Part shown: positions 1 through 9,770 of the stretch, piece by piece
Numbering within the stretch: position 1 is the stretch's first letter
Layout of the letters: every line of letters starts with the position of its first letter
DNA from: Phellopilus nigrolimitatus
Lineage: Eukaryota; Basidiomycota; Agaricomycetes; Hymenochaetales; Hymenochaetaceae
Direction: 5' to 3'
Assembly (NCBI GenBank): GCA_021029095.1
Contig: JAJOHG010000324.1
Coordinates: forward strand, 1 to 29,011
DNA: 29,011 nt
Made by a program: the position numbers and the translations under genes
The notes under the pieces: generated by a model
What the model saw: only the letters and a program-made list of their open reading frames with translations
Database searches by the model: none
Told to the model about the DNA's origin: nothing

Positions 1-270
1 GGTAATGCCAATAAGAGCGTAGCGCTGCGAAGGAAAGCATCCTGATGATGCAATCCATGTGTCTTCAATTACATCAGTGCTTATTGGAGAGCAAGCGTCA
101 TTGAACGGGAACCTTGGGATCCCGAGAATTGTGAACGGGAATCGTGAGAGAGAGCTCGCGGAAATGGCCCTGGGGAACTCCTATAGGCTATATCTATAAG
201 CTATATAGGCCAGCATGAGCTGTCTTTAAGCTATCACCCACCTTCAACCGCCAACATCGTTTCAGTCGCT
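1..270. promoter_or_regulatory. Upstream region of the cyanase gene with TATA-like segment
   Basis: No gene is visible here. A TATA-rich stretch at about 180-208 contains repeated CTATA/TATAG words and lies 60-90 bases upstream of the cyanase start codon, a reasonable place for a core promoter. The words GAACGGGAA occur twice, at about 103 and 133. The promoter role is inferred from position only. Confidence 0.3.
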
Positions 271-1233
271 ATGGCACAGGCTGCTGTAAGTCAAGGATTG
301 AAAAGCTTAGATTCCCTTGTCCCATCGCAGCTTCCTGACTCTTTTTCAGCAAGTTTCCTCCACAGGCAACTCGCCATTTGCTGAGATTCCGCCAATTTTC
401 ACTCAACTCGCGGAAGCTAAAGCCAGGAAAGGTACGACCAGAATCGTTCGCCCTTCTCACTATCTCTTATCGCGTTTATGATCTATAGGTCTGTCATTTG
501 AACAGATTGCGCAGGCGATAGGTAGGAACGAAGTCTTGGTTGCTGCCGCGTTCTATGGCCAGGTAAATCACCCTTGCTCTTCGTGCATATTATCAATCGC
601 AGGCTTAGTTTGCCGCTTTTTTACGCCTTTGCTTGGCAATCTGTCATCCGACACTGCTGCGATCTTCTGGTAAGGCTAAGCTGATCCGGAGCTGATTAAC
701 CAACTGTGGCGGAAGTACTCGATAGCCCGGCGTAATTTGCATAATGAAATAGGAGCACACTGGTTTCCGAACAGGAGGCCTAGGTACAAACTCCGCCATC
801 TGATCCCGTATCTAACCGATTGTATGAGGTATGTACCGAATAAAACAATCAGACAAACGTTGATTGACTGACTAAAACATGGTATTATGTGTACGGTCAT
901 CCTATAAGGTCCGAATGTCCATCCAGATTAGTAGTGTTGATGCTGACGACGTTATGTCGTCTCCAGGGCTGTTATGCACGAAAAGGCATGTTATAAATAA
1001 ACATTTTCGAACGCCTTTCAAGTTTTAATGTCTCTTTTCTTAGTTTGTGGATGGCATTATGTCGATGATAAACTGCAAGATTAACGTAGACAGGAAGCCT
1101 GATCCCGAGGGTGACCGCTGTGTCGTTACTATCGAGTGTGTTGCCTTTTTCGACATTTTGGTTTCTGCAGTCTTTAATCGGGTTTGTTTTTTCACTGCTA
1201 GCGGAAAATTTCCTTCCGTACAAGACCTGGTGA
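271..1233 (+). pseudogene. cynS: Cyanate hydratase (cyanase), frameshifted and with one lost splice acceptor
   Basis: Cyanase turns cyanate and bicarbonate into ammonia and carbon dioxide. Exons, by eye: 271-285, 350-431, 489-562, 675-828, about 880-908, 967-985, 1044-1137 and 1202-1233. The N-terminal helical part is intact (FAEIPPIFTQL, then LSFEQIAQAIGRNE and AAAFYGQ). The C-terminal part is also intact, with HEK joined to VDGIMSMI, then DRKPDPEGDR and ending FLPYKTW. The residues expected for catalysis are present: Arg and Glu in NRLYE, and Ser in DGIMS. The fourth exon needs three single-base corrections: a missing base near 681 (AK-DPELINQL), an extra base near 776 and an extra A near 789. 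The exon carrying VYGHPIR has no AG acceptor before position 880. All other joins are in phase. I read it as a recently inactivated gene, or a real gene with consensus errors. The family call is sure; the pseudogene call is less so. Confidence 0.75.
986..1043 (+). other. GC-AG intron in the cyanase gene
   Basis: The donor reads AAG|GCATGT and the acceptor CTTAG. The join is in phase 0 and links HEK to FVDGIMS, as expected for cyanase. GC-AG introns are a known minor class spliced by the major spliceosome. A mutated GT donor in a decaying gene is the alternative. Confidence 0.6.
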
Positions 1234-1877
1234 ACGTGTGTCTGTATCAATGTGTGAAGCTGCCCAGATGTACCGAAGGCAAACAGAACTATATATTACC
1301 ATGGATCAGTGAAATCTACGTTTCAAAACATGCTCGCTCAATGCAAAGAAACCAAACGGTGTTTCGTACACTATATCTATCACTGTCTCCTCTTTTCCGT
1401 TGTATCATTTGTGCGTGCTACCTCGCTTTAACGTACGACAACAATGCTTATGACACTATGTGGCTCGCGTTCTCGGCCTATTGAGTTTCGAAATTGTATG
1501 TGTGATATTCGCCACGCTGGACCGGCTGGCCACATTATTCACGTTCTCCATTCTACAATTCCATTGCATACCGGTGTTCGTTTCTTCCGAAGCAGCCTCA
1601 CGTCCATTGTTTGCTGCACCGCCCTTGCAATATGTGAATTTTAGGCGCATCAAAAAAAATTGCTTTGACACTGTAAGTGGTCGCTTTGACGTTCAAGTAT
1701 ATGTAATGGGTCCTGTGGCTGGACTTGTCTGGGTACTTAAGCGCAACACTCCATCCGTAGGAGCACCTCATTATCTCACTTCCGTCACCGTCTGGCTGCT
1801 GGCTGGCTACGCTTCACCACTGATCATTCCCAAGGACTCCGTAGTTCGTAAAGTCTACCATTTTTGACGTCTTCCCA
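1234..1877. other. Intergenic region, no supported gene
   Basis: Several open frames cross this stretch (for example 1460-1867, +), but they lack good starts, recognisable motifs or splice-consistent continuations. The right part must hold the promoter of the gene starting at 1878. I see no RNA gene or repeat. Confidence 0.5.
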
Positions 1878-2533
1878 ATGTCGGCGCAGGGCGAAGATGC
1901 ACGTCGAGTCTTTGTACGTTTCATCCATATTCCCTCCTAGCCTTTCCACTCAACTCAAGACTCAAGTCTTAGCCTCGTTGCTCCAAAAAAAAGGAAGATC
2001 TTACGGTCTTCAGCTCCCCTAAGGACCAACCAGAAGACAACCTTTCATCAACCAGTTCGCTAGGATATGGCCCTGGATTAGATTCTGTTTCTGCATTGTG
2101 GAAGCTTGTGGGTGATAATTATGCAAGGGAGGCAAAGGAAGCAAAAGAGAAAAGGACCGTCGGTTATAACGGTCCTTTCAGACACACAGAACCACGGCTC
2201 ATCAAGCCCGAGCCCCTGGTGATCGCAGAAACAACGGTCGGGTGTGTTGCACCCCAAGCCATCATGCCTCGGCCTACGCATTTAATCGATCCATGCTCTT
2301 GGGCGGTAGACCGTCCAGTGTGTGGAGCCATTCCGCTTAGGAAGCGCGTCCCTGAAACTTTCCAGCTCTTCGATGATTACAAGGGTAGTTTGAAGACGCG
2401 TCGCAAGGCTAAGGACAAGAAGGTCAAGTCCGCTGCCCCCAAAGGCAAGCCCAAGTCTTCGCTAGATCGTCCGAAGGCGAATGACAAAGCGAAAGAGGCC
2501 ACGAAACGTGCAGGAATAAGCAGGCACCACTGA
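1878..2533 (+). CDS. Hypothetical basic protein, two exons, about 198 residues
   Basis: I do not recognise a family. Exon 1 is 1878-1913 (MSAQGEDARRVF). A 59-nt intron with a GTACGT donor follows (1914-1972), and exon 2 runs 1973-2533 in the same phase. Exon 2 is open for 186 codons. This start was chosen because the frame upstream of 1973 has a stop exactly at the proposed acceptor, and the spliced model removes it. The middle is rich in Pro and has PRPTHLIDP and CSWAVDRPVCG. The last 55 residues are crowded with Lys, Arg, Ala and Pro (KTRRKAKDKKVK), like a nuclear-localisation or nucleic-acid-binding tail. There are no transmembrane segments or signal peptide. The function is unknown; a nuclear location is inferred only from the basic tail. 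Confidence 0.55.
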
Positions 2534-3486
2534 ACTCGTACCTCATAACATATGCTGAATTGCGTCTCAAAGATCTGATCATGCCCAATCCTTATTCGTC
2601 TGTTAGAATACCACTACCTCCTTTTGCCTACTTCTCACTTCATGCATAGTAGCGTAATGCAACGAAATACAGCGCATGCTCTCTCATTTATTCAGTTCCT
2701 CTAGCACATGGAGTGTAGTCGCCAAGGGCGATGGCGGTACTCGGCATCCAGTGTGGCTGATTCGAAGGCCCGGCTTGCTTACTAATATGGCCGATGATCG
2801 CGTGACAGGTTCAAATTACATAATTCTTTGTTTGTACACAGGTTGTGGCTGGAAACTTTAACACCGTTTTCCACTCTCTTCTCTCTTGACCACATCCTCT
2901 TCCGACGAATCTCCTCCATCACGTGGAACGCAATTGAAACACTACTCGTTTTCGAGGTAATTGTCTATCGGTAGTGAGCCACACTACACCTTTCGACGTC
3001 TCGGCTCGCTGACGCGTCACTCCTGATCATCAGTAAGGGCTAATCTCTTTCAAATCTTTGACTTTGGCGACACATTCTAACGCTCGCGCTATAAATCAAC
3101 AGCTGGGCTCTTCCTAGCGCAATCATTGACTTCAGCGTTAGTCCAACTATAGCAACTAGAGTCCCCAGCCACACCATCAAGCCACAACCTTAAGTACGAC
3201 TGTGGCTCCGCTGTGGCTCCATTGTTGATCGTGCCTTTTCTCGCTTAATTTCCGTTCGTTTTTCATTGGTCTTGGCGGGAAACAATAGTCTGACTAAATG
3301 TGGCTTGCTCATCATTGCATTCAGCATGCTTCGAGTCAGCACAGATTCCACCACTAGTGATCTTTTCATCGAGAGCTTTGACGTCGATTATCTCGTGAGC
3401 CCCATCGATCCCAAAACATATATAAACGAAACGTATTGAAGCACTCGTACTGACCTTCACCCATACTGCAGCACCTCGATACCAGG
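2534..3486. other. Intergenic region, no supported gene
   Basis: Only short unsupported frames are present. The tandem words GTGGCTCC at about 3201 and 3213 and an ATATATAAACG segment near 3418-3428 are the only visible features. The latter lies about 60 bases before the start codon of the zinc-finger gene and may be its TATA element. Confidence 0.4.
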
Positions 3487-4458
3487 ATGGAAGTGTGCAA
3501 AGCGATGCCCGACGAACCCGAAATCAAGGCTTTCGTGGCGCTTGACAAGCTTGACCTGCAGTATCAGCTGCGGCCTGTCTTTGACTTTGCCTGCTACTCT
3601 CCTCCCGCTTCCGAGAGTGCCAAGGATGATGTCCCTGCTGATGATGGTCCTGAATCCGAAGACGATGATGGCGGGGATGAAGAAACAGACGAAGACATAA
3701 ACATGGTCGAAAGTCACAACGACAACGACGGCGAGGACGGCGACAACGACAACGACGGCGAGGACGGCGACGACGACAACGACAACGACGACGAAGACGA
3801 CGAAGACATGTCCGATTCCGAAAGTGCCGGCGAGCCTCTGACGCCAGAGCAAATGCAAATTGAGGAACTAAGGATTAAAGCGATGGAGATGAAAGAGAAG
3901 CTCATGAAGCGCTGGGTGGGTCATTTCTTTTACAGCGATACTATACCAGGCTAAATCAAGAATCCTAACAGGAGAAGAAGGGAGGGCATAAGAAAAGAAA
4001 AGAAAGTGCGCCCGAGACGCAGGTCAGTCGTGTACGCATGGTCAATTGGCTATCCCACCACATTTCCGCCGTGATACTTACCTGCACTTTCATGCGTACA
4101 GGGAAGCATCAAGTGCACGTATCCTGGTTGTTTGGCCTTCTCAACTACTCCTCAATTGCATGCTCGGCACATCCACACACACTACCCGTTTCCGTACTTC
4201 TGTCCAGTGTGCGACGCGATCCTATGTCGCGGCGATGCGTACGATCGCCACGTCAAGAACCAGCATGCAGACGGGAACGCCAAGAGCAACAACAAGACTC
4301 GTAGTTGTGCACTCACACCCGAGGGTGTGCGCTTCGACTTGTTGCGCGATAGGAAGCGGTTTAACTTCTATTTCTTGGGCGTTATGGAGGACTACCCGAT
4401 GTCTGAGGAGCATTTCGAACTCATTTCCGGGAGGCGCCGCGGCTCTCAGCTCTACTGA
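3487..4458 (+). CDS. C2H2 zinc-finger protein with a long acidic N-terminal region
   Basis: Three exons: 3487-3915, 3972-4022 and 4102-4458, all joined in phase 0, giving about 278 residues. Residues about 40-115 are extremely acidic, with long runs of Asp, Glu and Asn. A short helical stretch follows (EELRIKAMEMKEKLMKRW). The 17-residue second exon is basic (KKGGHKKRKE) and looks like a nuclear-localisation signal. The third exon carries two adjacent C2H2 fingers: C-X4-C-X12-H-X3-H, beginning IKCTYPGC, then C-X2-C-X12-H-X4-H, beginning YFCPVCDA. Only with the middle exon removed from two introns does the first finger become complete. The expected role is a nuclear DNA- or RNA-binding regulator, with the acidic part as a possible activation or histone-binding region; no target can be inferred. 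The gene stands alone between two intergenic gaps. Confidence 0.8.
3715..3810 (+). repeat. Acidic-codon tandem repeat inside the zinc-finger gene
   Basis: The tract is built from GAC, AAC, GGC and GAG codons. An identical 21-base unit coding DNDGEDG occurs at 3721-3741 and 3748-3768, and simpler GAC/AAC repeats follow. It keeps reading frame and probably varies in length between strains by slippage. The complementary strand reads as a poly-valine artefact. Confidence 0.85.
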
Positions 4459-6550
4459 ACATGCAATATGCTCTTCTCGCTCGCAAGTATGCCCACGTTA
4501 ACCTTCTTCTCAAAGGATTGTATGTCTAGCAAATGCACGTAGCAACAACCACCAAGGGGCCAATGTGCGTTTGTCTTGTTCCATGTCCACAGTATGAATT
4601 CTTGTAGACTCGATTCTTGTCACTACGCAATGAAACACTATATGGTTACATGTCTACATCTCTTCTCTTGACTAAAAGGAACAGGTCGTGGTTATTGTTT
4701 AAGGTTGAATGGTTTTGTTCTCCATCTGAGCAGACTGGGCGAGTCAAACGAGGATGGGAAGCTTAGGTATTACTTGTAAGACAGCCAAGCGCTGAATACG
4801 ATGGTTAAAGTTGAACAATCGAGGCGATTGACGTTATTCCATACGTTTACTTCTGTCCTCATCAACAAGCACGTAGCAGGCAAGCTAAAGTTACATATCG
4901 GAGACCGTTTGAAGGCGAATACTGGAAATATGGTTACTTCACGACATCTCTTTCTTGCAAATCAATCTGCAAGTAGTCATCGGCTGGCTGTCGCTTTACG
5001 AACAACAGCGTGCCTATATCAGAAACTCTTCATTCTTGTGCGCTCGAAGCATTTACCTACAACAAGGGCCCAAACCGCGGCGACGACAAGCTGCGTGCTG
5101 ATGCGCTTATCATGATGAACGTTGGCGAATACAAGGGATAGAATACAAGGACTTCTCCCACGATAACAAGCATCTGTCTCCATCGTCGCGGAAACATCCT
5201 AGTGTCTTCCCATGCGCATACATGCACTCTGCGACGGGCTTTGCGTGAACTCAGGGGTGATGGCGGAGCGTCGGTAAAACCCTTGACTTTGATGCCAGTA
5301 GCTAGTTTTCCCTGCACTTTTTTGAAGCGAACGTGCGTCCTTTCTGGCAGGTCTTCTTACCGTCTGACTCTTCGCAGCTATGGTATCTCAACGGATTGCT
5401 AGTATCGACGTGGTGAATCATGCCATACACAACCTCTTGATCCATTTTTTCTTGTGGTAACGACGCACCAGAAAGCCTGGACATGTAAGCCCAGGCGCCT
5501 ATCATGTTGTCAAAGGGCCTTTCGGTTGTCCTTGTAAAGATTTCCATCGATGAATTTCATGACCCTTCTGTCATTACTTACATGGACCTGTGTAGTGAAG
5601 GAAAACAAAGAACGCACGCAGGATCTTACAAACTTATCGCGCTGGACGGTAAAGAAATACTTGTATTCCTTGAAAACGGCGCAAACGGTATGCTCGCCTA
5701 CAAGCGGCGTGCACCTGCCTTTGACGATATCGTTACTGTAAATGTGGATGCTGATATACGAAATTTCGGCAGTCTGCTCACCTTTGTTTACGAACATGGT
5801 TTCAACCTCAGACGAAGACACTAAGAGAAGTAGCTCTGATCTAATACCAAGGTCACGATGCTGGTTCAAGTTTATGGATGTCTGCTTGCACGCACCATAT
5901 CGTACGTATGCGCCCTGATACAGGAGAAAGGGCGAAGGGCACGAGGCCTTTATGAATGGAAGGCTCAAGAAAATGATGCCACAGCGCCTTCATAGTAGCG
6001 TGCAGGCCTGCGCTGTATGAGCTTGGCGCTAGTTAAATGTTCCTGATTGTTCAAAAGGAAGTTGCCGATGCCTTCGTTCCTTCCGCAGTCAATTCCCCTT
6101 GAGCTTTCATAAGAGAATATGGTTTCCAACGGAGATCTAGACGTCCTATGTATTTTGTAAGCTAGGCATATCTGACTCCAGGACAGGGAAGATACAAGAC
6201 CACAGTACATTTTCATCCCATGCTTTATTCGACGATCCGTTTTCGAGCATAGCTTGTTGGACTCAGAGGGTTGGGAGCCCTATCATTGGAGCATGCATGA
6301 GTCGAAACGAGGTACTAGTGCTGACTAATGAACACTTGGTGAGGGGCCAAGTGAGTCGAATTGGATTGATTACTTTACGAGAAGACTGACCGATGTCCGT
6401 ATAGATATCGTTTGCACGTATTGGAGATCCAATGATCACTGGGCGGCCTGGATTTATTTTTGATAAAACTCCCAGGTAATTGAATCGAGCTGAGCAGGTG
6501 GTCTCCTATCCATCAGCACAAAGTTCAACTGCAGCTGGGTTTCTTGAATC
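4459..6550. other. Gene-poor region, left half
   Basis: No confident gene. Both strands stay open between about 5504 and 5968: plus 5504-5824 and minus 5510-5968. Either could be part of a small gene. The minus frame contains ETMFVNKGEQTAEISY, which resembles the start of the small protein at 7655, but no complete gene model can be built. No transposase, reverse transcriptase or terminal repeats are visible. Confidence 0.4.
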
Positions 6551-6553
6551 GTT

Positions 6554-6627
6554 CCGCTTCCATGGTGTTGCCTAGTCTTACTTGTAAAGTCAAGATTCTT
6601 TAGGCGCTGGAAAAGACATGGAAGCGG
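6554..6627. repeat. 11-bp inverted repeat pair
   Basis: CCGCTTCCATG at 6554-6564 is the exact reverse complement of CATGGAAGCGG at 6617-6627. The arms are 52 bases apart, and the right arm overlaps the first of three small hairpins that follow. Confidence 0.7.
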
Positions 6628-6708
6628 TGAAAAGCTCACCGCTGTATTTATTAGGAAGAAGCCATCGGATCACCAATCCGATGATTCGTAAACATGCGCC
6701 TGTTTACG
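6623..6708. repeat. Three consecutive perfect 8-bp hairpins
   Basis: Stem 1: AGCGGTGA (6623-6630) with TCACCGCT (6636-6643), loop 5. Stem 2: CATCGGAT (6663-6670) with ATCCGATG (6676-6683), loop 5. Stem 3: CGTAAACA (6687-6694) with TGTTTACG (6701-6708), loop 6. Stem 3 also contains forkhead-type words GTAAACA on opposite strands, with another GTAAAC just after. It could be a structured RNA, a palindromic regulator site or a remnant of a small inverted-repeat element. Confidence 0.65.
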
Positions 6709-7654
6709 TAAACCAGCAGCGCTTATGGAAAGTTGCTAACCAATTGTCATCTTGTCATTCCTCTTCGACTTGAGCACGAGAATACATGCTCGGTTTTGCG
6801 CGCTCACCGCACTGATGCCTCCTATCCCCTCGCAGTGAGCAGTAGTTCTCGCGCTAGATCGCTATCTCACTCTCTCGGCCGTTTTACAACAGTTGGCGCG
6901 CGCTGCGAGGTCCATGCTATGCTCGTTCCTTGTTCCCGAATATACACCAATGATCTGGACCATGCGACTGGGCTGAGTATAATATGAATGGTACGTTTCG
7001 ATACACTAGATCGAGCTTTCCATAACTGACAACTTTTTTTTTTTTTGAGATTTTTTTTTTTCGAAGAGCTTAGAAGTACAGGATCTTTCGTTCTAGTCCT
7101 GCGCGCTTAAAAATTTGGCTATGATTCGACTATACACCTCCTTGTAACTCTATGGGACTCGTACAGAACTTGAAAAAGAATCGGCGAAGCAAGTCGCAAT
7201 TAATATTAGAGGACAGGCTACGGGGCTATCGCAACTCTTAATACTTTGCCAGTCCACTACACTGCGTCCATCAAGATACATTTTCTTGAGCTGCTGAATT
7301 CAAGATTCATAACAATGGTGCAGTTCCTAAATTCAGCTCGAATGCCACTCCGAAAGAAACTTGCAATGTCCTAATCGTCCTCGTGAACATTCTGGGCCGC
7401 TCGTTCTTTATCTCCAAGATCTTACTGTGCCGACTTGACTGGTAACTTGGAACCTTGCTTAAAACGGCATGTCTTCCCTTCATACGCAAGGCACGTACAT
7501 GCTCGTGCGAAGAAAGATAGACCTACTAAGCGCCCGACGAGCGAAATATAAAATCTGGCTGGTATGGCAATATCTCTCTCATCTCGCCACTGCACTCTCA
7601 GCACAAGCATATAGCCTTACTTACTCTCAAGTCTTACTCTCAAGTCTCATCCAA
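6709..7654. promoter_or_regulatory. Gene-poor region with poly-T tracts, upstream of the small gene at 7655
   Basis: Two T runs, 13 bases at 7034-7046 and 11 bases at 7051-7061, are separated by GAGA; such tracts are common nucleosome-excluding promoter elements. An AAATATAAAA segment near 7544-7553, about 100 bases before the start codon at 7655, is a candidate TATA element. CTCTCAAGTC-like pyrimidine-rich words just before the ATG are typical of fungal leaders. No gene is supported. Confidence 0.35.
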
Positions 7655-7993
7655 ATGGTTACTGTCGTCTTCACAAACAAGGGTGCTGCGGACATCGACG
7701 TGTCCTTCACAGACGAAAACGGCAAAAAGGTCAATTTCACCGTCTCCCCTGACACGAACCATTCCCGCACTATGAAGGAGAACTACACGTACAATATATC
7801 TTTCGTCAAGCAGGGTCTGGAGAAGCAAAAAGGGTACGTGTTCACCACTTCCTTCTCTCGTGATACTTTTTCGGAGAAACTGAAATATAAACGAAATAAT
7901 AAGCTTCACGTTCGTGCTGGACCAAGTACTCGACGTCAACTCGATCTTCACTTAGTCACAGAGTGTCTCGAAAAATTAAGTCATTGGATGTGA
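7655..7993 (+). CDS. Small hypothetical protein, about 112 residues, single exon
   Basis: I do not recognise the family. The start was set at the ATG at 7655, which follows a pyrimidine-rich leader; the frame itself is open further upstream. The first 65 residues look like alternating beta strands (MVTVVFTNKG, DIDVSF, KKVNFTV, YTYNISF). The last 45 are Lys/Arg-rich and end CLEKLSHWM. There is no signal peptide, transmembrane segment or cysteine pattern. The C-terminal part is of lower quality, and a missed intron there is possible. The strand pattern suggests a small beta-sandwich protein. A minus-strand frame at 5510-5968 has a similar opening segment. No function is proposed. Confidence 0.5.
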   Translation: MVTVVFTNKGAADIDVSFTDENGKKVNFTVSPDTNHSRTMKENYTYNISFVKQGLEKQKGYVFTTSFSRDTFSEKLKYKRNNKLHVRAGPSTRRQLDLHLVTECLEKLSHWM

Positions 7994-9770
7994 GATGTGA
8001 GAATCTCTTCTCCCTAGTCTACGCAGTACACTCACGTGCACTTTCTCCTCTAGTGTCATAAGGTGGTCTCGGCGTGCGATCGTTGGTTTGTTTTTGATAT
8101 TGAGATGTTGGAAAGGTCAGAGCGTTTGAAAGGGTCAGGTTTAAGGATGGTTTGTAATGATTTGAAAGAAACGTGATAAGAAATATATGTGAATGATATT
8201 AACATAGCGTGCTCTAAGTGCTTGAGCTCGTAATTTCCTTTGGAGACGGTTAATTAGACTTCATATCGTGGTGCTTAGGACTGAGTAACTTTCATTAGAA
8301 GAGACGATTGCGCAGACGGCGATCGCTGCCGAAAACATGGACCTACAATGGCAACCAATCGACAAGATAGATTGTGAGTTTGCACATCCAGATATTTCGA
8401 GCAAATGCCTCTATGCAGGGCTATCCTCATGTCGGCGAACGCCTATTTTGTCCATCATCTTAAGAGAGCTTCATGTGCTTGACGCAACACGTCCCATTAG
8501 TGCAATCAACATGTAGGTGGGATTTTGGTCTTTCTGTCTTATCATTGCCACAACAATTTTGCTTTTCTTTCAGTACGCGAAACGGAAATAAAGGCGTGCA
8601 TTACATGTACCTTTGTTCCACGTACTTTCTACGCATTCCCTTTTGCCTGTAGAAAGCGCGTCAAAAAAGCGATTTAGTTACCTCAGCAAATCTAAAAATG
8701 CACCTTCTCGGTCCAGGATTCCCAGATTTTATCTCGACGTTTATTGAGGAAAGCGTGTGCCGTCCAGGTCCTGCAGTCACAGCCTGTTTCATTGCTGCTC
8801 TGCTGTAGCTCCCGTCCCGGAAGCGCTTCTGGTCAGGATATACAGAAAAAAGCATCAGTTCAGAGTATCACAAGTCGTCCGTGTTTCTAGTCAGTAGGAA
8901 AGTGTATAAGCATATCTTGACTTGAAATGTTGTTCAAAGAGTGGTCCGTAGTAGAGAAGGGCAACGTGTGCGGTTGAATGGCAATATTCAGCCCGAATTT
9001 TGGGTTGGAAATTTTTGGCAGAAATCAGATATTTTCAGACAATGGCAAGGAAATATGAGCAATTGGCCTGTAGTTTGTGTCCCTCGCCAACAGGCGAATT
9101 TTTCTGCATTTTATGTGTGCCGTAGTTATCAAGTTATCAACATTTCACCGAAATCACTTCCCATTATGGAAGTCCTGATTACCTGTAATCCTCGGCTTCG
9201 GCAGACCGCCTCCGAGTTTACCGTATTCCCTTTCGAGGTCAGAATTACCAGAAAAAACGATTTAGAGCTTATTGCAATTTTGCTAGGTTTTGCCAGGAAA
9301 ATGGCAAACTTACCGGTTTGAGTTTTGCCTTTAACACTACGTCGTGAGCACTATGTCGCAAGTATCGTATGACAGTCAATGCATTGTGTCGGCATGCTTG
9401 CATCCCACGGGTTTCTTATATAATGTTTATACTGGGAAGAAGAAAAAAACTGTTTTTGGTACGGGAAGATGCTTGTGAGTTTTGAAATAAAGACTGGAAC
9501 CCATTTAAACTTGCGGCAGGAATAATGCTCGAGGCCATCTACTGTTTGCATTTCCAGGTGTCAGCCATCTTGTATACAGATTCAGTCGAAGTTCAAATAC
9601 GGATCCTTGTAAAAATGGTCAGCCTGACGGTTAGATACCTCTTGCCTCTCTTGCTACTAACTGTTTCAACAGATCGACCTTCAGATTGTGCTATTCTCTG
9701 CTTTGCTTTGGTGCCCACTCGTTTGGAGTAACCTCCTGTTCTGAAGACCCGCAGCTGGCCTCGGGCGAGC
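7994..9770. other. Intergenic region, 1.8 kb, no supported gene
   Basis: A 126-codon open frame at 8941-9321 (+) begins with a non-ATG codon, is AT-rich and has no motif I know. The stretch 8990-9330 repeats words such as GGAAAT, TGGCAA and CAGAAA, and may be eroded repeat DNA. Otherwise I see nothing. The last 200 bases hold the promoter of the gene at 9771. Confidence 0.4.

Noticed and set aside
1460..1867. Plus-strand frame of 135 codons after cyanase
   Set aside because: Non-ATG start, no motif, and the true cyanase end at 1233 leaves it without an upstream partner.
3457..3858. Minus-strand frame with long valine runs, like a membrane segment
   Set aside because: It is the complement of the GAC/AAC acidic repeat in the zinc-finger gene, which has complete splice sites and fingers downstream.
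8941..9321. Plus-strand frame of 126 codons
   Set aside because: Starts with a non-ATG codon, is AT-rich and repetitive, and has no recognisable domain or splice continuation.
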